Assembly (NCBI RefSeq): GCF_902686445.1
Contig: NC_062217.1
Span: 83,223,258 to 83,287,257, forward strand
Origin: Sciurus carolinensis
Taxonomy: Eukaryota > Chordata > Mammalia > Rodentia > Sciuridae
Direction of reading: 5' to 3'
Length of the DNA: 64,000 nt
Shown here: positions 47,641-61,601 of the stretch, one piece after another
How positions within the stretch are numbered: the first letter of the stretch is position 1
Layout of the letters: every line of letters starts with the position of its first letter
Program-made: the position numbers and the translations under genes
Notes under the pieces: generated by a model
The model's database searches: none
The model's input: the letters and a program-made list of their open reading frames with translations, nothing else
Told to the model about the DNA's origin: nothing

Positions 47641-49019
47641 ACATTGGGCCCCATAACTAAATATAAAAGAAATAATCATGGTAGAAATAAAAATACTATA
47701 AATATTTCAAAATTCTTGTCATTTCTGCTTACTTTTTCATCAGTTATTTAATGAATTTAAACCTTGTTTACTTTTGAACCTTGTTTACTTTTTTCATTAT
47801 ATCTTTCCTATTGATACCTGATTTAACTGATTATGATGGTGACATATGATTTAATTGGTTGTAGACCTAGGTCTGCTGGGGACGACTCTATTGGATACAC
47901 CTGTTTCATAGGACCAGGACTTAGGAGTCATCTCAGCCCAGGATTTTCATGCACACTGGGCATCTCAGTCCCTGTATCCCCACTAAAGTCCCAGTCCCTA
48001 GTCTATGGGATTTCCCATGGGTACCTTGACTCAGCTTCCCCTCTGCTCTGACCATGAGCTTTCTCTTTATTACTGGGACCTGGAAAATATTCTCTTTTAG
48101 TTTCTAGTTGAGCTTAATGCTTATAAACTCTTATTAAATAAGTTTCAGTATTTACAAGTATTTGCAAAGGAGCAAATGTTTCCGTGTTTGATCATTTTAC
48201 TTAGCTGATGAAGAAAGACTCAGTGCTAGACATTACTCCCAGAAATTTACAAATAATAATTTGGCTATGTGGTTGTAGAGGATTATGTTTTCTTGCCTGG
48301 AACGTCACTTCAGATCACCCTGGGAGATTTTATGTTCATCCTTCTGTTCCCTTTCATCGGAGCAACTAATTACACTGGTCACTTGTGAGCATGTTTCTTT
48401 TTCTAGTTGATTGTTAACTCATTAAGATCAGAAACAGTGTCTTTGATCCCATACAACTACCATGTATCATAGATTCTGGTGCATAAACGCTTCAATATAT
48501 TTTTGCTGATTTTTTGGAAAAGAATAAATTATATCATGTATGACTGAAAGCTAGCTTTAAAGTGACATATCAGAGTTCCCACTTACCTGGGAATGATTTC
48601 TCCAGAGGTCATATAAATTTAGCTTCCATACAAGTTGTTTATTTTTTATTCAAGAAAATAATAACTCTTCCTTCTATGACTAACATTCAGCAAATAAACT
48701 TTAAATTGTAATAAACCTATATATTTCAGAGATATATTTATAAAGGCACTGTGATCCAAACCTTCCAAAAATCATACTAAATATTTTCTTAGATCCATTA
48801 GGATATTTTGGAATCTTTTTCATGTACTCAGGTCAGGAATAGTAATGCTACTGGACCCAGAAATAAAAAAGTGAAAGAATTTATGTTAAGAGTTTGCAGA
48901 AGAAAATAGGACCATTGGGCAATCAATCAATGAAAACTGAAAGTAAATAAAAGAACAAATCATTCAAGAGTCCACTTGGTGCTGGGGACAGTGATAGGAT
49001 GTATATGGCCTCTAGAGTT

Positions 49020-49200
49020 GGAGCTGAATTTGAACTATGGAACAACTACATTTTTAGTTTTGTAACTTAGAACACAGTACTATCTTGATCTCATTTTCCT
49101 CCTTTACAAAATGGGGATAATATTGTTTACATTTTAATGCTGGATTGACGATTAAATGAGATATATTATGTGAAAGCCCCAGGCAGTCACCGGTATTCAG
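49020..49200 (-). repeat. MIR SINE
   Basis: CTCATTTTCCTCCTTTACAA then AATGGGGATAATATTG and GATTAAATGAGATATATTAT match the MIR core read from the reverse side (CCTCATCTGTAAAATGGGGATAAT-type). Confidence 0.8.
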
Positions 49201-50841
49201 TGAATTGGTTAATACCTTCCATCCTTACCAATGCCTCAAGTAATTCCTTGTGATATCAATATTTACTCTATCTCTTTGGTCATAATACTTGGATTATATA
49301 ATCCTAAGTAACACCTTTTAGAAAACAACAGAATATTCTTTTGTCTTCTTTTTAAATAAGAGTCTGTGGTAAAAGCTAGCAGGTTATGTCCTAATAGGAA
49401 AACATAAGATGAATTCTTTTTGAGAGCTACATATTTTAAACTTTACTTTTGAAAGTGTTTTAGTATCTCCAGAACTTATATTATTTTGCTCTTTCAAAAT
49501 GGTGTTAATGGGATTATTTTTAAAGATATTGAATAATTTTTCTGTCTTCAGAATGTAAAATATTTTCTTCCCTAACTATAATAATTCTTTAATATCAATC
49601 TTATGGTCCTTTATCAAAATTAATGAACATTAGAGTAATTTAATTATATCCACACTTTATTTTTATGTTACAAATGTTCTGTAAGGGATATGATAAATTG
49701 AAGTTCTATTTGCCTTCAATATTGAATTAGATATTAAATAAAATAAAAAATGTTTAATTTCCTAACTCCTATTAGTGTGAATATCTATTTAATATAACAA
49801 TAATAAAAATGATAGGTAGGGACTACTATTAATATTTATAATGCCAATTGGATGAAAAAAATCTCAAAAAATTAGTTTGACCAAGGTCACCTGGCTGGTC
49901 CATGTAAAGCTGGGATCCCTATGGAACCTTGTTTTCCCTGTTATACACAATGTATTATAATATGGTAATTGTCCTATAAACACTTCAACTTTTAAATGTG
50001 ATTTAAAGTTATATGTTCAGACTTTAATATCATGTATTTTAAAGAATATTATTTGTTTATTGATATAAAACACAAATATCTTATTGGAATTGACAGACAC
50101 CACTTAGTAACTTAGTAGCCTAGTGATAGGTGAAATATACACAGGCACACAGACTCTGAACGAGAGGAAAAAAAATCAAAGTAAACTAACATTTTTAAGA
50201 CTGACTTTTGCAAATTTCAAAGTTGTATGGGTACCATTCTCTTTCACTAAAAGGTGCAAAGATTTTGCCTTGTCTGCAGATGGGGTAGAGATGGATGGTA
50301 TAGCAAGAGAGGCCCTCCAGCCAGGTGGAACAACTTGTGCAAAAGTAAGGGGTGGGAGGGCATGGCAGCCACTCAAGCCTGGGAGGGCAGATAAGGAGGA
50401 GACAGCTGCCAGTCACAGCCCAGAGCATGAAAGGCCATGAGCACCCACTTTTGGGTTTATGAATTTTCCTATGGCTGATGCAGAATCAATGAAGTATTTT
50501 AAACAGTTCTCAATGAGCAAAGTCACTCTGATACCAATGTGGAGAGGAACAAGCTCGAGGGAGGAGTAGGCTGTTAGAATGGTACAGAGTCTGAATAAAG
50601 CAGTGGGGACAGGGAAAGTGAAGAGGCATGGTACTCAGAGAAAAGAGTAGTGGATAATCAATAGAACTTTAGTCTTATTTTGGAGTTTAATAAATAATGA
50701 CTGGTTACATGCAGAAAGTCAAGAAAATAAAGCCAACTAATGCAGTAAGAAATAATCTGGTAACAAAAGCTAGCATATTATTGTACCATATACCCATTTA
50801 TCTTCTGTAAGAGTTTGTTTAAATTGGAACAAAAATTCTTA

Positions 50842-50982
<141 letters not shown>

Positions 50983-50994
50983 TCAGTTGACACA

Positions 50995-51270
50995 GATTGA
51001 GCATCCCTAATCTGGAAATCCAGAATGTTCCAAAATCTGAAACTTTTCGAGCACTGACAAGGTGTCACAAGTGGAAAAGTTCACAGCTCACCTAATGGGA
51101 CAGGTCACAGTCAAAATTGTATAATGTTACCTTCAGCTACATGTTTAAGGTGCATATGAAACATGAATGACTTTCATCTTCTGACTTGGCTCTTATCCCC
51201 AAGATTTCTCATCATCTATTAAAATTTTTTAAAAATCTGAAACATTTCTGGTCCAGGCATTTTGGACAAG
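50995..51270. repeat. Ancient interspersed repeat with TTGAGCATCCCTAATCTG start
   Basis: GATTGAGCATCCCTAATCTG, then TTCCAAAATCTGAAACTTTT and a later AAATCTGAAACATTTCTGGT followed by GCATTTTGGACAAGGGAT, is a pattern I have seen repeatedly in mammalian introns with terminal-inverted-repeat-like ends. I cannot name the family reliably. Confidence 0.55.
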
Positions 51271-51271
51271 G

Positions 51272-51410
51272 GATTTTGTTGTTGCTGAATTTGTACAGAT
51301 GTTTCAGTCAGAAAAAAAAAAAAAAAGGCACAGATTTTGTTGTTTGTTGCTGAATTTGTACAGCTGTTTCAGTACAGATGCTTCGTTTTTTAAAAAAAAA
51401 AAAAGGCACA
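51272..51410. repeat. Imperfect tandem duplication with A-runs
   Basis: Two copies of GATTTTGTTGTTGCTGAATT, TGTACAG.TGTTTCAGT ending in an A-run and GGCACA, at 51272-51332 and 51333-51410. The second copy carries an extra TACAGATGCTTCG-type insertion before its A-run. Confidence 0.9.
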
Positions 51411-51835
51411 ATTGCTTCATTACTTTTCTAGGCTACAACAATATCCTATCAACAAAGGGTGGTTTTCAAAATGGTTCAAAATCTGCAGGTTTATTTTTAA
51501 ACTAGAGTACAATATCAGCTATCAAATTGAAAACAAATAATTCATGCTGAAAGATGCATTGGCCTTTATATTGTAGGTAACAATAAGATAACTAATTATC
51601 TAGATTTTATGTGTAAAAGTTGTGTTGTGCCACTTGTGTCTAATGCACAGAAAAAAATTAAATATTTAAAATAGACCTTCTAATTCTAGGAATTGGTACA
51701 TTCGCATTTTCATTAGTCTGAGAACTTAATTAAATGCCATTCTGTCATTTGGGGTAAAGAGATACCGTTGAAAATGACACAGTTTGTTATGTCCTATCTT
51801 AATATTTTGACCCTTAAGAATAAGATAATATTTTC

Positions 51836-51945
51836 CCACAAGGAAACTGAGGAACAGAAAGGTTAATTTGCTTTCCTAGGATAGGACAGCTACCTGCAGA
51901 ACTGTAATTTGAACCTGGAGCCCACATTTTAATCTATATGCTATT
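51836..51945 (+). repeat. MIR SINE
   Basis: CCACAAGGAAACTGAGGAAC then AGAAAGGTTAATTTGC and TAATTTGAACCTGGAGCCCA match the MIR 3' half. Confidence 0.8.
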
Positions 51946-52299
51946 GGGTTTTTCATACATAAATAATCAATGATATATGATGTGCCAGTAACAAAGTGCA
52001 ACACAATTATTTTGGAGGTCATAGGCAGGGAAGAATTACGTTAAGAGAGCTGAGAAGACTTGATATGGAAAAAGGTATTTAGTCTGAACCTTAAAATGCA
52101 TGGACATTTATGAATGTAGCTCATGGGCAAGGACTGGAAGATAAACCGTAACCCAGGGCAGGAAAGTGTCATGAGTATACATTATGGAAATATAAAGGAT
52201 CCAACATGGAAATGCAACTTCATTATTCATATTATGTCTAAAATATTTCTCCTCTTGTGTATTATGGATAGACACGTCTGCATGCACCTGTCATGATTT

Positions 52300-52395
52300 A
52301 CCTTGGTGGCTGGAGCCTGCCTCAGGCCCCACCCCTAGTTCAGGCCCTGCCCTGTCTCAGGCCTCCTGTGGTTTAGGCCCCTCCCCCTGGTTTAG
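52300..52395. repeat. Imperfect CAGGCCC-type tandem repeat
   Basis: CCTCAGGCCCCACCCC, TTCAGGCCCTGCCC, TCTCAGGCCTCCTG and TTTAGGCCCCTCCC recur at about 20-27-bp spacing in a C-rich island inside AT-rich intron. It may be an LTR fragment or a short minisatellite. Confidence 0.6.
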
Positions 52396-52685
52396 GGATG
52401 TTGCTGTAGTTTACAAGTAATTTATATCTCCCTCTTGATTCCACAGGGATCTCAGAACTCATCTTCATACTGTGCAGTCTTTCATCTTTAGGGAACACTG
52501 AAATAATTAAAATGTTTATTTTCTAATCTACCATTGTATTGGTTTTGATATCAGACATTCAGAAACAAATGCCCTTGTGAAAGTTTCCTGGACTAGGTTG
52601 AGAAATTATCATGTTGGGCTAAAGGTCTCAGAAGCAGCCCTTGCTAATTAAACAATTCCTAATACCTTCACATTCTTTTTTTCCC

Positions 52686-52761
52686 CCTATGCTGGGGACC
52701 AAACCTAGGGCCTTGCACGTGCTAGGGAAGTACTCTAATACTGTGCTACATGTCCAGCCCC
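52686..52761 (-). repeat. ID-like SINE, antisense
   Basis: TATGCTGGGGACCAAACCTA, GGGCCTTGCACGTGCTAGGG and GCTACATGTCCAGCCCC are the complement of a tRNA-derived ID element. One of the better preserved copies in the window. Confidence 0.9.
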
Positions 52762-54032
52762 GATACCTTCATGCTTTCTCCACAATTTTATGAACTATAT
52801 TAGTTTTGTTATTATAATTACTATTTTCTTTGTGATTTTACTTAAATGTCAAGACATGATAAAAAGTCACATTGAAAGCCTTCATTCAAGAAATAATAGC
52901 TTTTGGTACATAAGTCAAAGAGACTTAAATAAGCACAAAATGAAAATTTAAAACTACAACCAGATTTAGTAGCATGATTAACATAAAAACTAGCATCAGC
53001 TGAAATAAAGGAACATATAAATGAAGGTTAATGGTTCATGAAAATTATAATTCATGCAAATTATATTCAGATGAGAAACAGATCCTGGTATATTCTATAA
53101 CAAGTCACATCTCCTTAAACTACCACTTAAGCAAACTTAAATGATAATGGGGACCATTATGTAAAGTAAGGCTATACTAAGCATTGGAGTTTCCACAATG
53201 AATTGTGCCAATCAAATTTTATAGTACCATGTTTAATTTGCCTGAAGTATAGACAACATTTTGTGTTTGGCGGAGGCAGGAATTAATTTAACTCAGTAAT
53301 GATACTTGTATCCTTTTTATTTTTTTTCTTTCCTCTGCTTCTTCTGATTTGCAAAATATAAAAGAAAAAAGTAAAAAAGTCACAATTCAATCATTAGGCA
53401 GAGATATCCTAAGTATAGTTTTATGTGAGAAGTAGATTTTTTGTGGTTTAAAAATCATTGCTGAGACATGAATAGTGCTTTGGTATGAGGGACCTAGGAT
53501 AAGCTTTACGAATACAGATGGTCCCCAAACTAGAATGGTTCTTCTTAGAATTGTTTAAATTTATGCTGGTGTGAAAGCAATATACATGCAGTAAAATCAG
53601 TACTTGAATTTGAATCTTCCTGTAATAGGGATATGGGGTTTTAGATGGTGTGGCCCAGTTGTAGGCTAATGTAAGTGTTCTGAGCACTTTTCAGGTAAGC
53701 TAAATTAACCTGGGAAGCTCAGTAGGTTAGGTGTGTTGAAAGCATTTAACTTGCAGTATTTCCAATGTATGATGGGTTTATTGGGATATATTGCAAGTCA
53801 AGGAACATCTATAATTTAAAAAACAATTTCTTTCCTTAACTAAGTAATAGGAAAAAAAAGGAATGTGGACCTTAAACTTTTGTGCCATTATTTTATCTAT
53901 TTTTATATAAACAAAATGGTAAGATGACTGAAAAGAAGTGCTAAGACATTTTAATCTCTACAAACACATACCCGTTGTAAAACCAAACTGGAAATTGCAG
54001 TGTATTTCAGTTGCACAAGCAATTTTATTTTT

Positions 54033-54088
54033 CCTGGTGTGGGAACTGAACACAAGGCTTTGCCTAACACTGAGCTACACCCTCAGGT
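54033..54088 (-). repeat. ID-like SINE fragment, antisense
   Basis: CCTGGTGTGGGAACTGAACA, then CAAGGCTTTGCCTAACACTG and AGCTACACCCTCAGG, is a deleted ID element. Confidence 0.75.
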
Positions 54089-55559
54089 AATTTTTATTTG
54101 AGGACATCTTCAATTCTTTCCCTGCAATGAGCTGAAATTATTCAGTGTCAGTTGCACTATGTTACAAGGAAATGTAACTCAATAATCAGTTTTTACATGC
54201 ATGCTGACTACTTCTGATATGACGATAATTAATGATATTGTCATGTGATTATGGTAATGTACATAGAGGTAGATATACAACCTTTCAATAGGAGCAGCAG
54301 TTTTTCTATCACTGAAATTGTAAATGCCTACATTATATGATCTTAAATATATCATTACCATTCAGCCTCAAAGTATATATTCCTCAGAACCTATTTGTAT
54401 ATAATAAATTGGATTTTCCTGCATGGTTGCATAAAATGATTCTCAGTAAGTGGTTGTTCATCTTCAATGTAAATATATTTCCTTTATTTTTGCACTCCAA
54501 TTTCAATATTGCCAAACAAAATTTGATAAAAAAGTATAATTGGAGAAACATTTGTTCCTTGTGGAAAACAGAATGCATTCATTTGAGGTCATACAACCTA
54601 AATTTTATATAGGAAGAAGAATTCTACTATAAGATGGGTTTCATTAAATAAACCATGAATTAAAATAACCCTGTATAAAATGTGTATTATTAATACAGGA
54701 AAGTATAACCTAAAAGGAAAAAAAAAAAAGACAAAAAGACAAATCCTAGTTTTATAATGTTGACTTTTTTTTTTTTTTTTTTTTAAGAATATGTACCCAG
54801 ATTGGACATGATGGTCTGGTCATTTCCACAGTGAAGTAGTACTAGTTGTATGACAACATTCTTCTCTTCTGGGTCCTAGAACATTTTATGCTAAATGACA
54901 CTTGTGTGGAGGTCTGTAGTAAGACTGTGGTAGAAGATGGATTGAAATGGTGGCCAGAGCAGGTGAAGCGTTCATGTGATAGTGTCCAACAATCAGGGAG
55001 TTCACGGTCTGAACCCAACAACTGGGGGGAAAATGGCTCCTATTTGCTCCATTCTTCCCAATATGCTGCTGTTTCCAGGTTCCCTCAGTTATGGAAAAAA
55101 CCAGAATTCACTATTAATACTTCTGTTCAAACAGGGGGTAATATGCACTCAGATTTTTGTATCTAAACTGATGACTATGGAGGTTAATGTCACACATTCA
55201 CTGAGCATTTATGGACTAATACGGGCTTTTTGTTTGAAGCAAAGTAATTCCATTGCCCCCCTCAGTGCCAAACTACCTCCCATTCTACTCACATTATAAC
55301 CATTTCGAACTGTCTCTGCTCTTTAATGAATATGCTCTTGTCAAGATAGCAATGACTTCCATGATGATACGCCCAAGAACAATTTCTGTCATTTTCTTTT
55401 GGATTCAAATTCTAGGAGCATGGTCTCTATTGGTACCAGGATAACGACTACTGAGATATCCCTCCCACCACGCTGTCTCCCATTTTTACTTTCCTTCCGT
55501 GACTCTCTTCTTCATGTGGCCTCTAATGGCATTTTTCAGAGCTCAATTGGTGCAGGAAG

Positions 55560-56160
55560 TTCGCATTTTTATCTCCAACCTAGGCTTCTCTTCTGAGCAA
55601 TAGCCAGATCACATCCCAATAGCTACTAAACTGACACATTCATGTGGCTGTTTCACAGGTATCTTCAAATTACATGTCTAAAATATGAAAAGTTGATGCT
55701 TTCTGCTGTGCAAATGTATTCCTCCTCAGACTTATCCATTATCCAGAGAATAATCCATTATCCAGCAACAAATATCAATCTTTGATTCTCTCCCTGGACA
55801 TCTGCCACCCACTTGATCCACTTGCAAGCTCTACATGTCGGATCTTAATTTGGAGTAATTCACTTCTCTCTGTACCACTGCTACCACATAGTCGGGTCAC
55901 CATCATTGATCGCTTATACTGCATTTAATGCCATCCTGTCTTAATGCTTCAATTCTTGCCTCCAAACAATCTATTTGCTCTTGCAATGATTAGATTGATC
56001 TTAAAATGTCTGATGAGCATGCTGTTCAAAACAGTTCAATGTCTTTCCATTGCATTTGAACAAATCCCATATCTCAATAATGATCAACAAGCCCTGCCAT
56101 GATCTGGTCCCTTTCTATCTCCCCTCACATCAGGCTTATTTCAAACTCAAACTCCAAAAG
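55560..56160 (+). repeat. Ancient repeat, L2-like, family unresolved
   Basis: The order CTGGACATCTGCCACCC, CACTGCTACCACATAGTC, CATCATTGATCGCTTATACT, then GTCTTTCCATTGCATTTGAA and CAAGCCCTGCCATGATCTGG recalls an old mammalian repeat with the CTCCATGATCTGG motif. Confidence 0.4.
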
Positions 56161-59100
56161 ATTAAAAACATAAAGACCATGAAATAATTGTGATGTAGAT
56201 AAACCCCAATAGAGCAGTTATAAAATAATATGAATGCCTTAAAATTCTTTTAGATTGGGTTAACAAAAATAAAATCGAGCTAAATGCCACTTAAAAGAGA
56301 AAAGCAAGCCATTGAAGATGAGAATTCTAGGTTGGAAGGGTAACTTAGAGGCCATTTCACCAGGGGCTACTGAGGTCTTCTTATAGATATTTAGAGTGGA
56401 AGTAATTACAAAGGGAGGTGATGCTTGGAATTGACAGATGCATTTTGCATTCACAAGGGAATGTCAAAGTAGTTCCTGAGAGAAAAACATGGAATGAAAT
56501 ATTACTTGGGCCCTAAATTACTTAGCCTGGAGCTACCCTCCTCCAGACTTCTTGAGGCAATGTAGTTTGAACCAGTTTTAATTGGGTCCTTTCAGCAGTG
56601 GCATGAGGTTCATCAGCTGTCGACAGGCTGCCTCTCAAAGTTTCCAGTGATCTTGGATATGGACTTGAAGGATATGGTGATCTTTAAGAACTTTCCAGAT
56701 ATGTGTCTTCATGTCTCTTTATGTAACCTGGACTTATCCTTATTCACTTCTTCAGTTGTTGAAATCTTCCTTCTTTAGATCTGCTTTTGTCAGCTGTAGA
56801 GAATTTGTGGGTGACTCCAGCATTTCTACAAGATCACTCTGACTTAGTATAATCCTGCTTAGCTGCTCAGAAAGGCATAAAGAAGTTGCACTGGGCCTAT
56901 CACTAGAGCTTATTAGTGGTAGGAATTGGACACCTATTATTTTTAGATAGGACCCTATTATTTTAAACAATATTGGGGAATAGAATCAAACTAGCAAATT
57001 ATTACCAAGGTGCTAAAATATATTTGGGTCAGCCTAACTAACAATTTATTAACTGGCAGAAGTCATTTCTGACAATGGTATGGAATATTTCCTTTTGAAG
57101 ACAAAATTTTGATGTTATTCCTATAATATGCTCTGTAACTGGGGTTAAGAAGAGAAACACATTAACCTGGTCACTTGGCAACCAATTCTACTTTGAAGGG
57201 GGGATGAGGCCTAGGTTAATCTAACTGAGCTGGTGAAAATATTTAATTTTCTCCCTGCATCTTACTTAAAACTATTCTGTAACTTCCTAGTTGACTAAGT
57301 CTATGAAAGGTGTTTAAAAATTAACAAGGAGTTCCATCTTATTCTCTGGCATTATTTGAATAACAGAGGAAAACTCAATGGCAAGGAAACATTTCTCTGA
57401 GTCCAGTGAGGATTTAGAATGAGTTAAAAGTTCAGAGGACACTGTCTTAAATTAAGAGCACCTCACCTCTCCTGTAGCCCCATGCTGAGAATAGCTGTCT
57501 CAGCAACCAGTGGGAAGAAAAGTGAAGCACAGTGTTCCATTTCCTTTCTTAGTCCCCAGAGTGAGGCTCTCTCCTCTCCTACTGGTCTTTCCTTGGCTGT
57601 CACCTGTTGCTACTTGTGCGGGTCTAAGAAAATCCAAAGGCTATTTAGAGTCAATTCACTTAGATAAGGATCAAAATATCAGAGGAAATAGTGGAGAAAA
57701 GGTTTTGTGCGAGTTTATCTTGAGAAACTTAAGTTCATAAAAACAAAACTTAGTCATAAAAGTAACTATGAAATTACATAAGTAAAGAATGAATCAAGTT
57801 TTGTTTGGTTTGATTTGGTACTATTTTCCCACCATAGTTGGAATGGCATGATGGCTGTATTTTCTATTTCTGTGTTAATAATTATGACAAACTTAGCTGC
57901 TAGAAACCATGTCCATTTGTTAGCTCCCAGTGCTGTAAATCCCAGGTCCTACCCATGGGGTTTGGCAGGGTTTTAAGCTCAGGGTCTCCCTAGGCAGCAG
58001 CTGGAAAGGAATCTCACCTGGTGGCTTCAAACAAGAGACTGCTCCCAGCTCATTTAGGTAGTTGCCAGAACTCAAGTTCCCTGTGATCGTAGGGCAGAGA
58101 CTCTGTTTTCTTGCTGTCTGCATTTGCCCTCTTTCAGTTTCCAGAAGCCACAATTACCTTGTCACAGAGCCCCCTCCATTTTCCTGAACAGCAGAGCTTG
58201 CTTTTGAATTTCTCTAGCTCCCCTTCTGTTATCAGGCAGAAAATCTCCCTGTGGAGGTTCATGTGGTCAGGTTAGGCCACCCAGATTATTTCCCTCTTGC
58301 CATATAAATAACACAATCACAAGAGTGACATACTCACAGATTCCACCTTCACTCACAGGGGAGGGAATCATAACAAGAACAAAGGCCATCCTTAGAAGTT
58401 TGCACAATGCCATAGTAGCACAATATGGCATTGTTTACTTAATATTTAACACTGGCTGTAAAACAGTAATAGCTATATTGAGAGACCATCAGTCATCTCA
58501 AGAGTGAATATTAATCTGCAATATTAAAATGATGTATCTGTCAGGTCATCCTTGTGGTTGATTTGTACCTACTTCTTCAGGGCTGGCAAGTCTAACTCTC
58601 CTGTTCTTTAGTTAGTGGTTTTTCAACGATCACAGCATTTCTACTCCATTTTTGGCTTCCTGAAATCCTGTATTTTTTGCAAGACTTGCAATTTAATATG
58701 ACAACCAGTTTTTGTTGGATGCTATACAATATCCTACAATCAGTGGCCAGTGGATACCAATGTTTGTAATGTGAAGCACTGAGAGGGAAGTACTCACTCA
58801 AGGTCACATGCCTGCTCACTGCAGCCGCTATGGTTGGACTCAGTCTGATTCTTAAAAAGTTAACCAGTGCTATTTTTAGCAATTATTTATTAATATCCAT
58901 TCATGCTCTACATTCTGTGTAGAACAATAACCCTAATTTTTTCTTCTGATAAACTCGTACCCATCATTCTAGAACTTCTATTTCCTTGGGAAATCTCTGA
59001 CCCACTTGGTCTCTCTTCCCATTACACCCTGGCAGAACTGACCCTTTTCTCTAGGTTGCTCCTGAATTCCTTTGCCCAGACATCTTTTACCGCCCTTAAC

Positions 59101-59264
59101 AGAATATATCCAACAAGTTAGCTTGTGTTTCCATCTCCTAAGCCAAAATGTAAGCATCGTGTGAAAGGTATCTTAATTAGGTATTTAGCTTAATTATGGA
59201 CACATAATAAACACTAAACAAGTGCTAATGAATTCCAGAGAAACTATAGATTTAGGGTAGACCA

Positions 59265-59482
59265 CAGGTTCCCAGCTGGGGTTGATTTTACTCCCTTTCT
59301 CCCTGGAATTTTTGGCAGTGAATTAAAATATTTTTGGTTGTCATAAAGGATGCAGTGAAGATGCTATTGGTATCTAGTGTACAGGAGCTAGGAATGCTGT
59401 AATGCATAGAACTGTCCCCTTATCCACACCAAGAGCACTATTCAGATTGGAATGTTAATATTGTTATGGTTGAGAAAGGCCG
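59265..59482 (+). mobile_element. MER5A-type hAT DNA-transposon relic
   Basis: CCAGCTGGGGTTGATTTTAC, then TTTTTGGTTGTCATAAAGGA, GGTATCTAGTGTACAGGAGC, GGAATGCTGTAATGCATAGA and a GGTTGAGAAAGGCC end follow MER5A in order. Non-autonomous, no coding. Confidence 0.8.
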
Positions 59483-59790
59483 AGCTACACAATATAGAGA
59501 GAAAATCAGACATTGTAGACAGACAAGAAAAGTCAGAATTGAGGAATTTCTTTTTTTTTTTTTTCTTTAATTACAATTTGGGGAAGCCAAGAACATATTG
59601 GAGAACTGAGAAGAGGTAAGATCTGGTTACCCAGGCATTGCTCATGGTTGCCATGGCAACAAGAACTTCTCGTTAGTGTAATGACATAATGACAAGGAAG
59701 GCACAGTCAGTCGAGGTGGGGTATATCTCCTGTAGTTCACCTCACTGGAAAAAAAAAAAGGAGTTTGGGAGAATTTTGTGCCTTAGACCA

Positions 59791-59818
59791 AAATAAATAA
59801 ATAAATAAATAAATAAAA
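59791..59818. repeat. (AAAT)n microsatellite
   Basis: Seven AAATA-type tetramers in a row. Confidence 0.95.
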
Positions 59819-59927
59819 AGAAGACTATGATTTATTTATTTTTAAAGGATAACTTGAAAGTAAGTGTCTTCATGTTACTTGACCTGTTGCTTTTTCCATT
59901 AACTCTGACCAAGTTAGCGTAGGGCAG

Positions 59928-60115
59928 TTGTTCTCAGTGTGGTCCCCGAAAATGTAGCACCAGTATCACCTAAGGCTTGTTCAATGGCAGATTCTCAAGA
60001 CCAGTTCCAGACCTACTGAATCAGAAACTCTGCGGGTGAATATAATAAATATGAGTATAACATACTCCAGGTGGTTCTGATGCATGCATGCAGGTAATAA
60101 ATAATATAGTTGCTC
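59928..60115 (+). mobile_element. hAT-Charlie MER-type DNA-transposon relic
   Basis: TTGTTCTCAGTGTGGTCCCC, then CCAGACCTACTGAATCAGAA then ACTCTGCGGG and CTCCAGGTGGTTCTGATGCA match the non-autonomous hAT family with CAGTGGTTCTCAA-type ends. The exact name is uncertain. Confidence 0.7.
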
Positions 60116-60349
60116 TCAGTTTTTTCATCTGCTCCACTATGATGTTATTGCCAGGAATGAACTCTGGGCCAGGGAAAGTAATTTCCTAATTCTCTGTGGA
60201 AGATGGCTTGGGGTTGAAGCTGTGTAAGCTGATGTGCAGACTGTTTTCCCTGTGGATTCTTTTGCCCTGTATTGCAGTAATACTCTGCCCAGAACTCTGT
60301 TCTCCTTTGCACACAGCAATCCACTTGATCCAGCAGTAGAGGAAGAATA

Positions 60350-60490
60350 AAGATGCTGTTAACAATCCACTCTTGGAAGTGAGGAAATAGCCAACAGAGA
60401 CGAAGTAACTTCTTGAGGCCATGCAGCTACGACTTGTTGAAGTAGGAATAGATTCTAGATCGGCAAAATCTGTGTTTCTTATACAGAGGC
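60350..60490 (+). repeat. MIR-like SINE relic
   Basis: GAAGTGAGGAAATAGCCAAC, then AAGTAACTTCTTGAGGCCAT and a CAAAATCTGTGTTTCTTATA-type segment follow the MIR tail order. Confidence 0.6.
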
Positions 60491-61601
60491 TCTTTGACTT
60501 GTGAGGGGGTTTATCCCAGTAAACCCATCACAATTAAAAATATTGCAATTAAAAGTGCCTGTAATACTATTAGGCTGTACTGAACATCATAGTGTAGCAC
60601 AGAACACACAGTGTTAGTCGATTGCTGACTAGGAGCTGTGGTCACTGCTGCTTCCCAGCATCATCAGAGAGGATATGAACACACGCTGCTTCCCAGGAGA
60701 GGTCCAATTCAAAACTCAAAATGGGGCTTCAACTCAGTGTCTATGGCTCTCACCCCATCATAAAGCTGAAAACCTGTGAGTAGAACCATGTAGGTCTACC
60801 AGGCAATAATCAATTTCCTTTAATATACTTTCAAGTGTCATTCATTCTGTAATAATACCAGAGACACTATTGCCTAGAATAGACTGCAATATTATGTTAC
60901 GAATTTTACAGTTTGTTTTGTTAAGGATAATACAAATTACATAAAACTATGTTAGGGTGGAGTCTACTTTCTAGGTCAAGAAACATCTCATTTTCACTTG
61001 AGAATTTGATAATATTGGTGAGAGAATAATGTTGCTATTGGTTTTCAGAATGAGACAGAAAAGTATGGAATAGATTCAATAAGTGTCTGATTGTTTATGC
61101 CCTTCTCCTTACAGAAGTTTAGCAAGTGAATTTAGAATATGTCCTGAAAAATTCTTTTCATTAAATTTCATCTTTTTAATGTTAAATATGAGTACTGAGA
61201 ACTTTATTCTACTTTTAATTCACCAAAATTGTTTTTTTTTTCTTTTTTTTTTTTTTTTTGTAGAAATGTAGGAAATCCAAACACTTGATATAATGGGAAT
61301 AAAATTAACCTGAAAAACAGATAATTGAATTACATAAGTGTTAGAGGAATAGATGATAAGCCTTTGGGTTGCACCAGTTGGAAAGAGAGAAAGGGTAAAA
61401 TATGGTGGAAGAAAGGAATGGGCAGAGATTTCATTTTCCTAGGAGAGTATAACAAGAATTTCAAAAGTTATGCCACCAAGAAAAGTTCACAGATTCATAC
61501 TACTTTTTCTTATCTGTCTAATAAAGAGGACAGAATAAAGTTACCAAAAATACAAATGCAGAAGTGCACTCCATGAGATATTGTTCTTCTTAAGGTTACT
61601 A

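Noticed and set aside
50123..50440. 105-codon + strand open frame in SGCG intron 6
   Set aside because: No homology recognised, no splice context and opposite strand to the gene; treated as chance.
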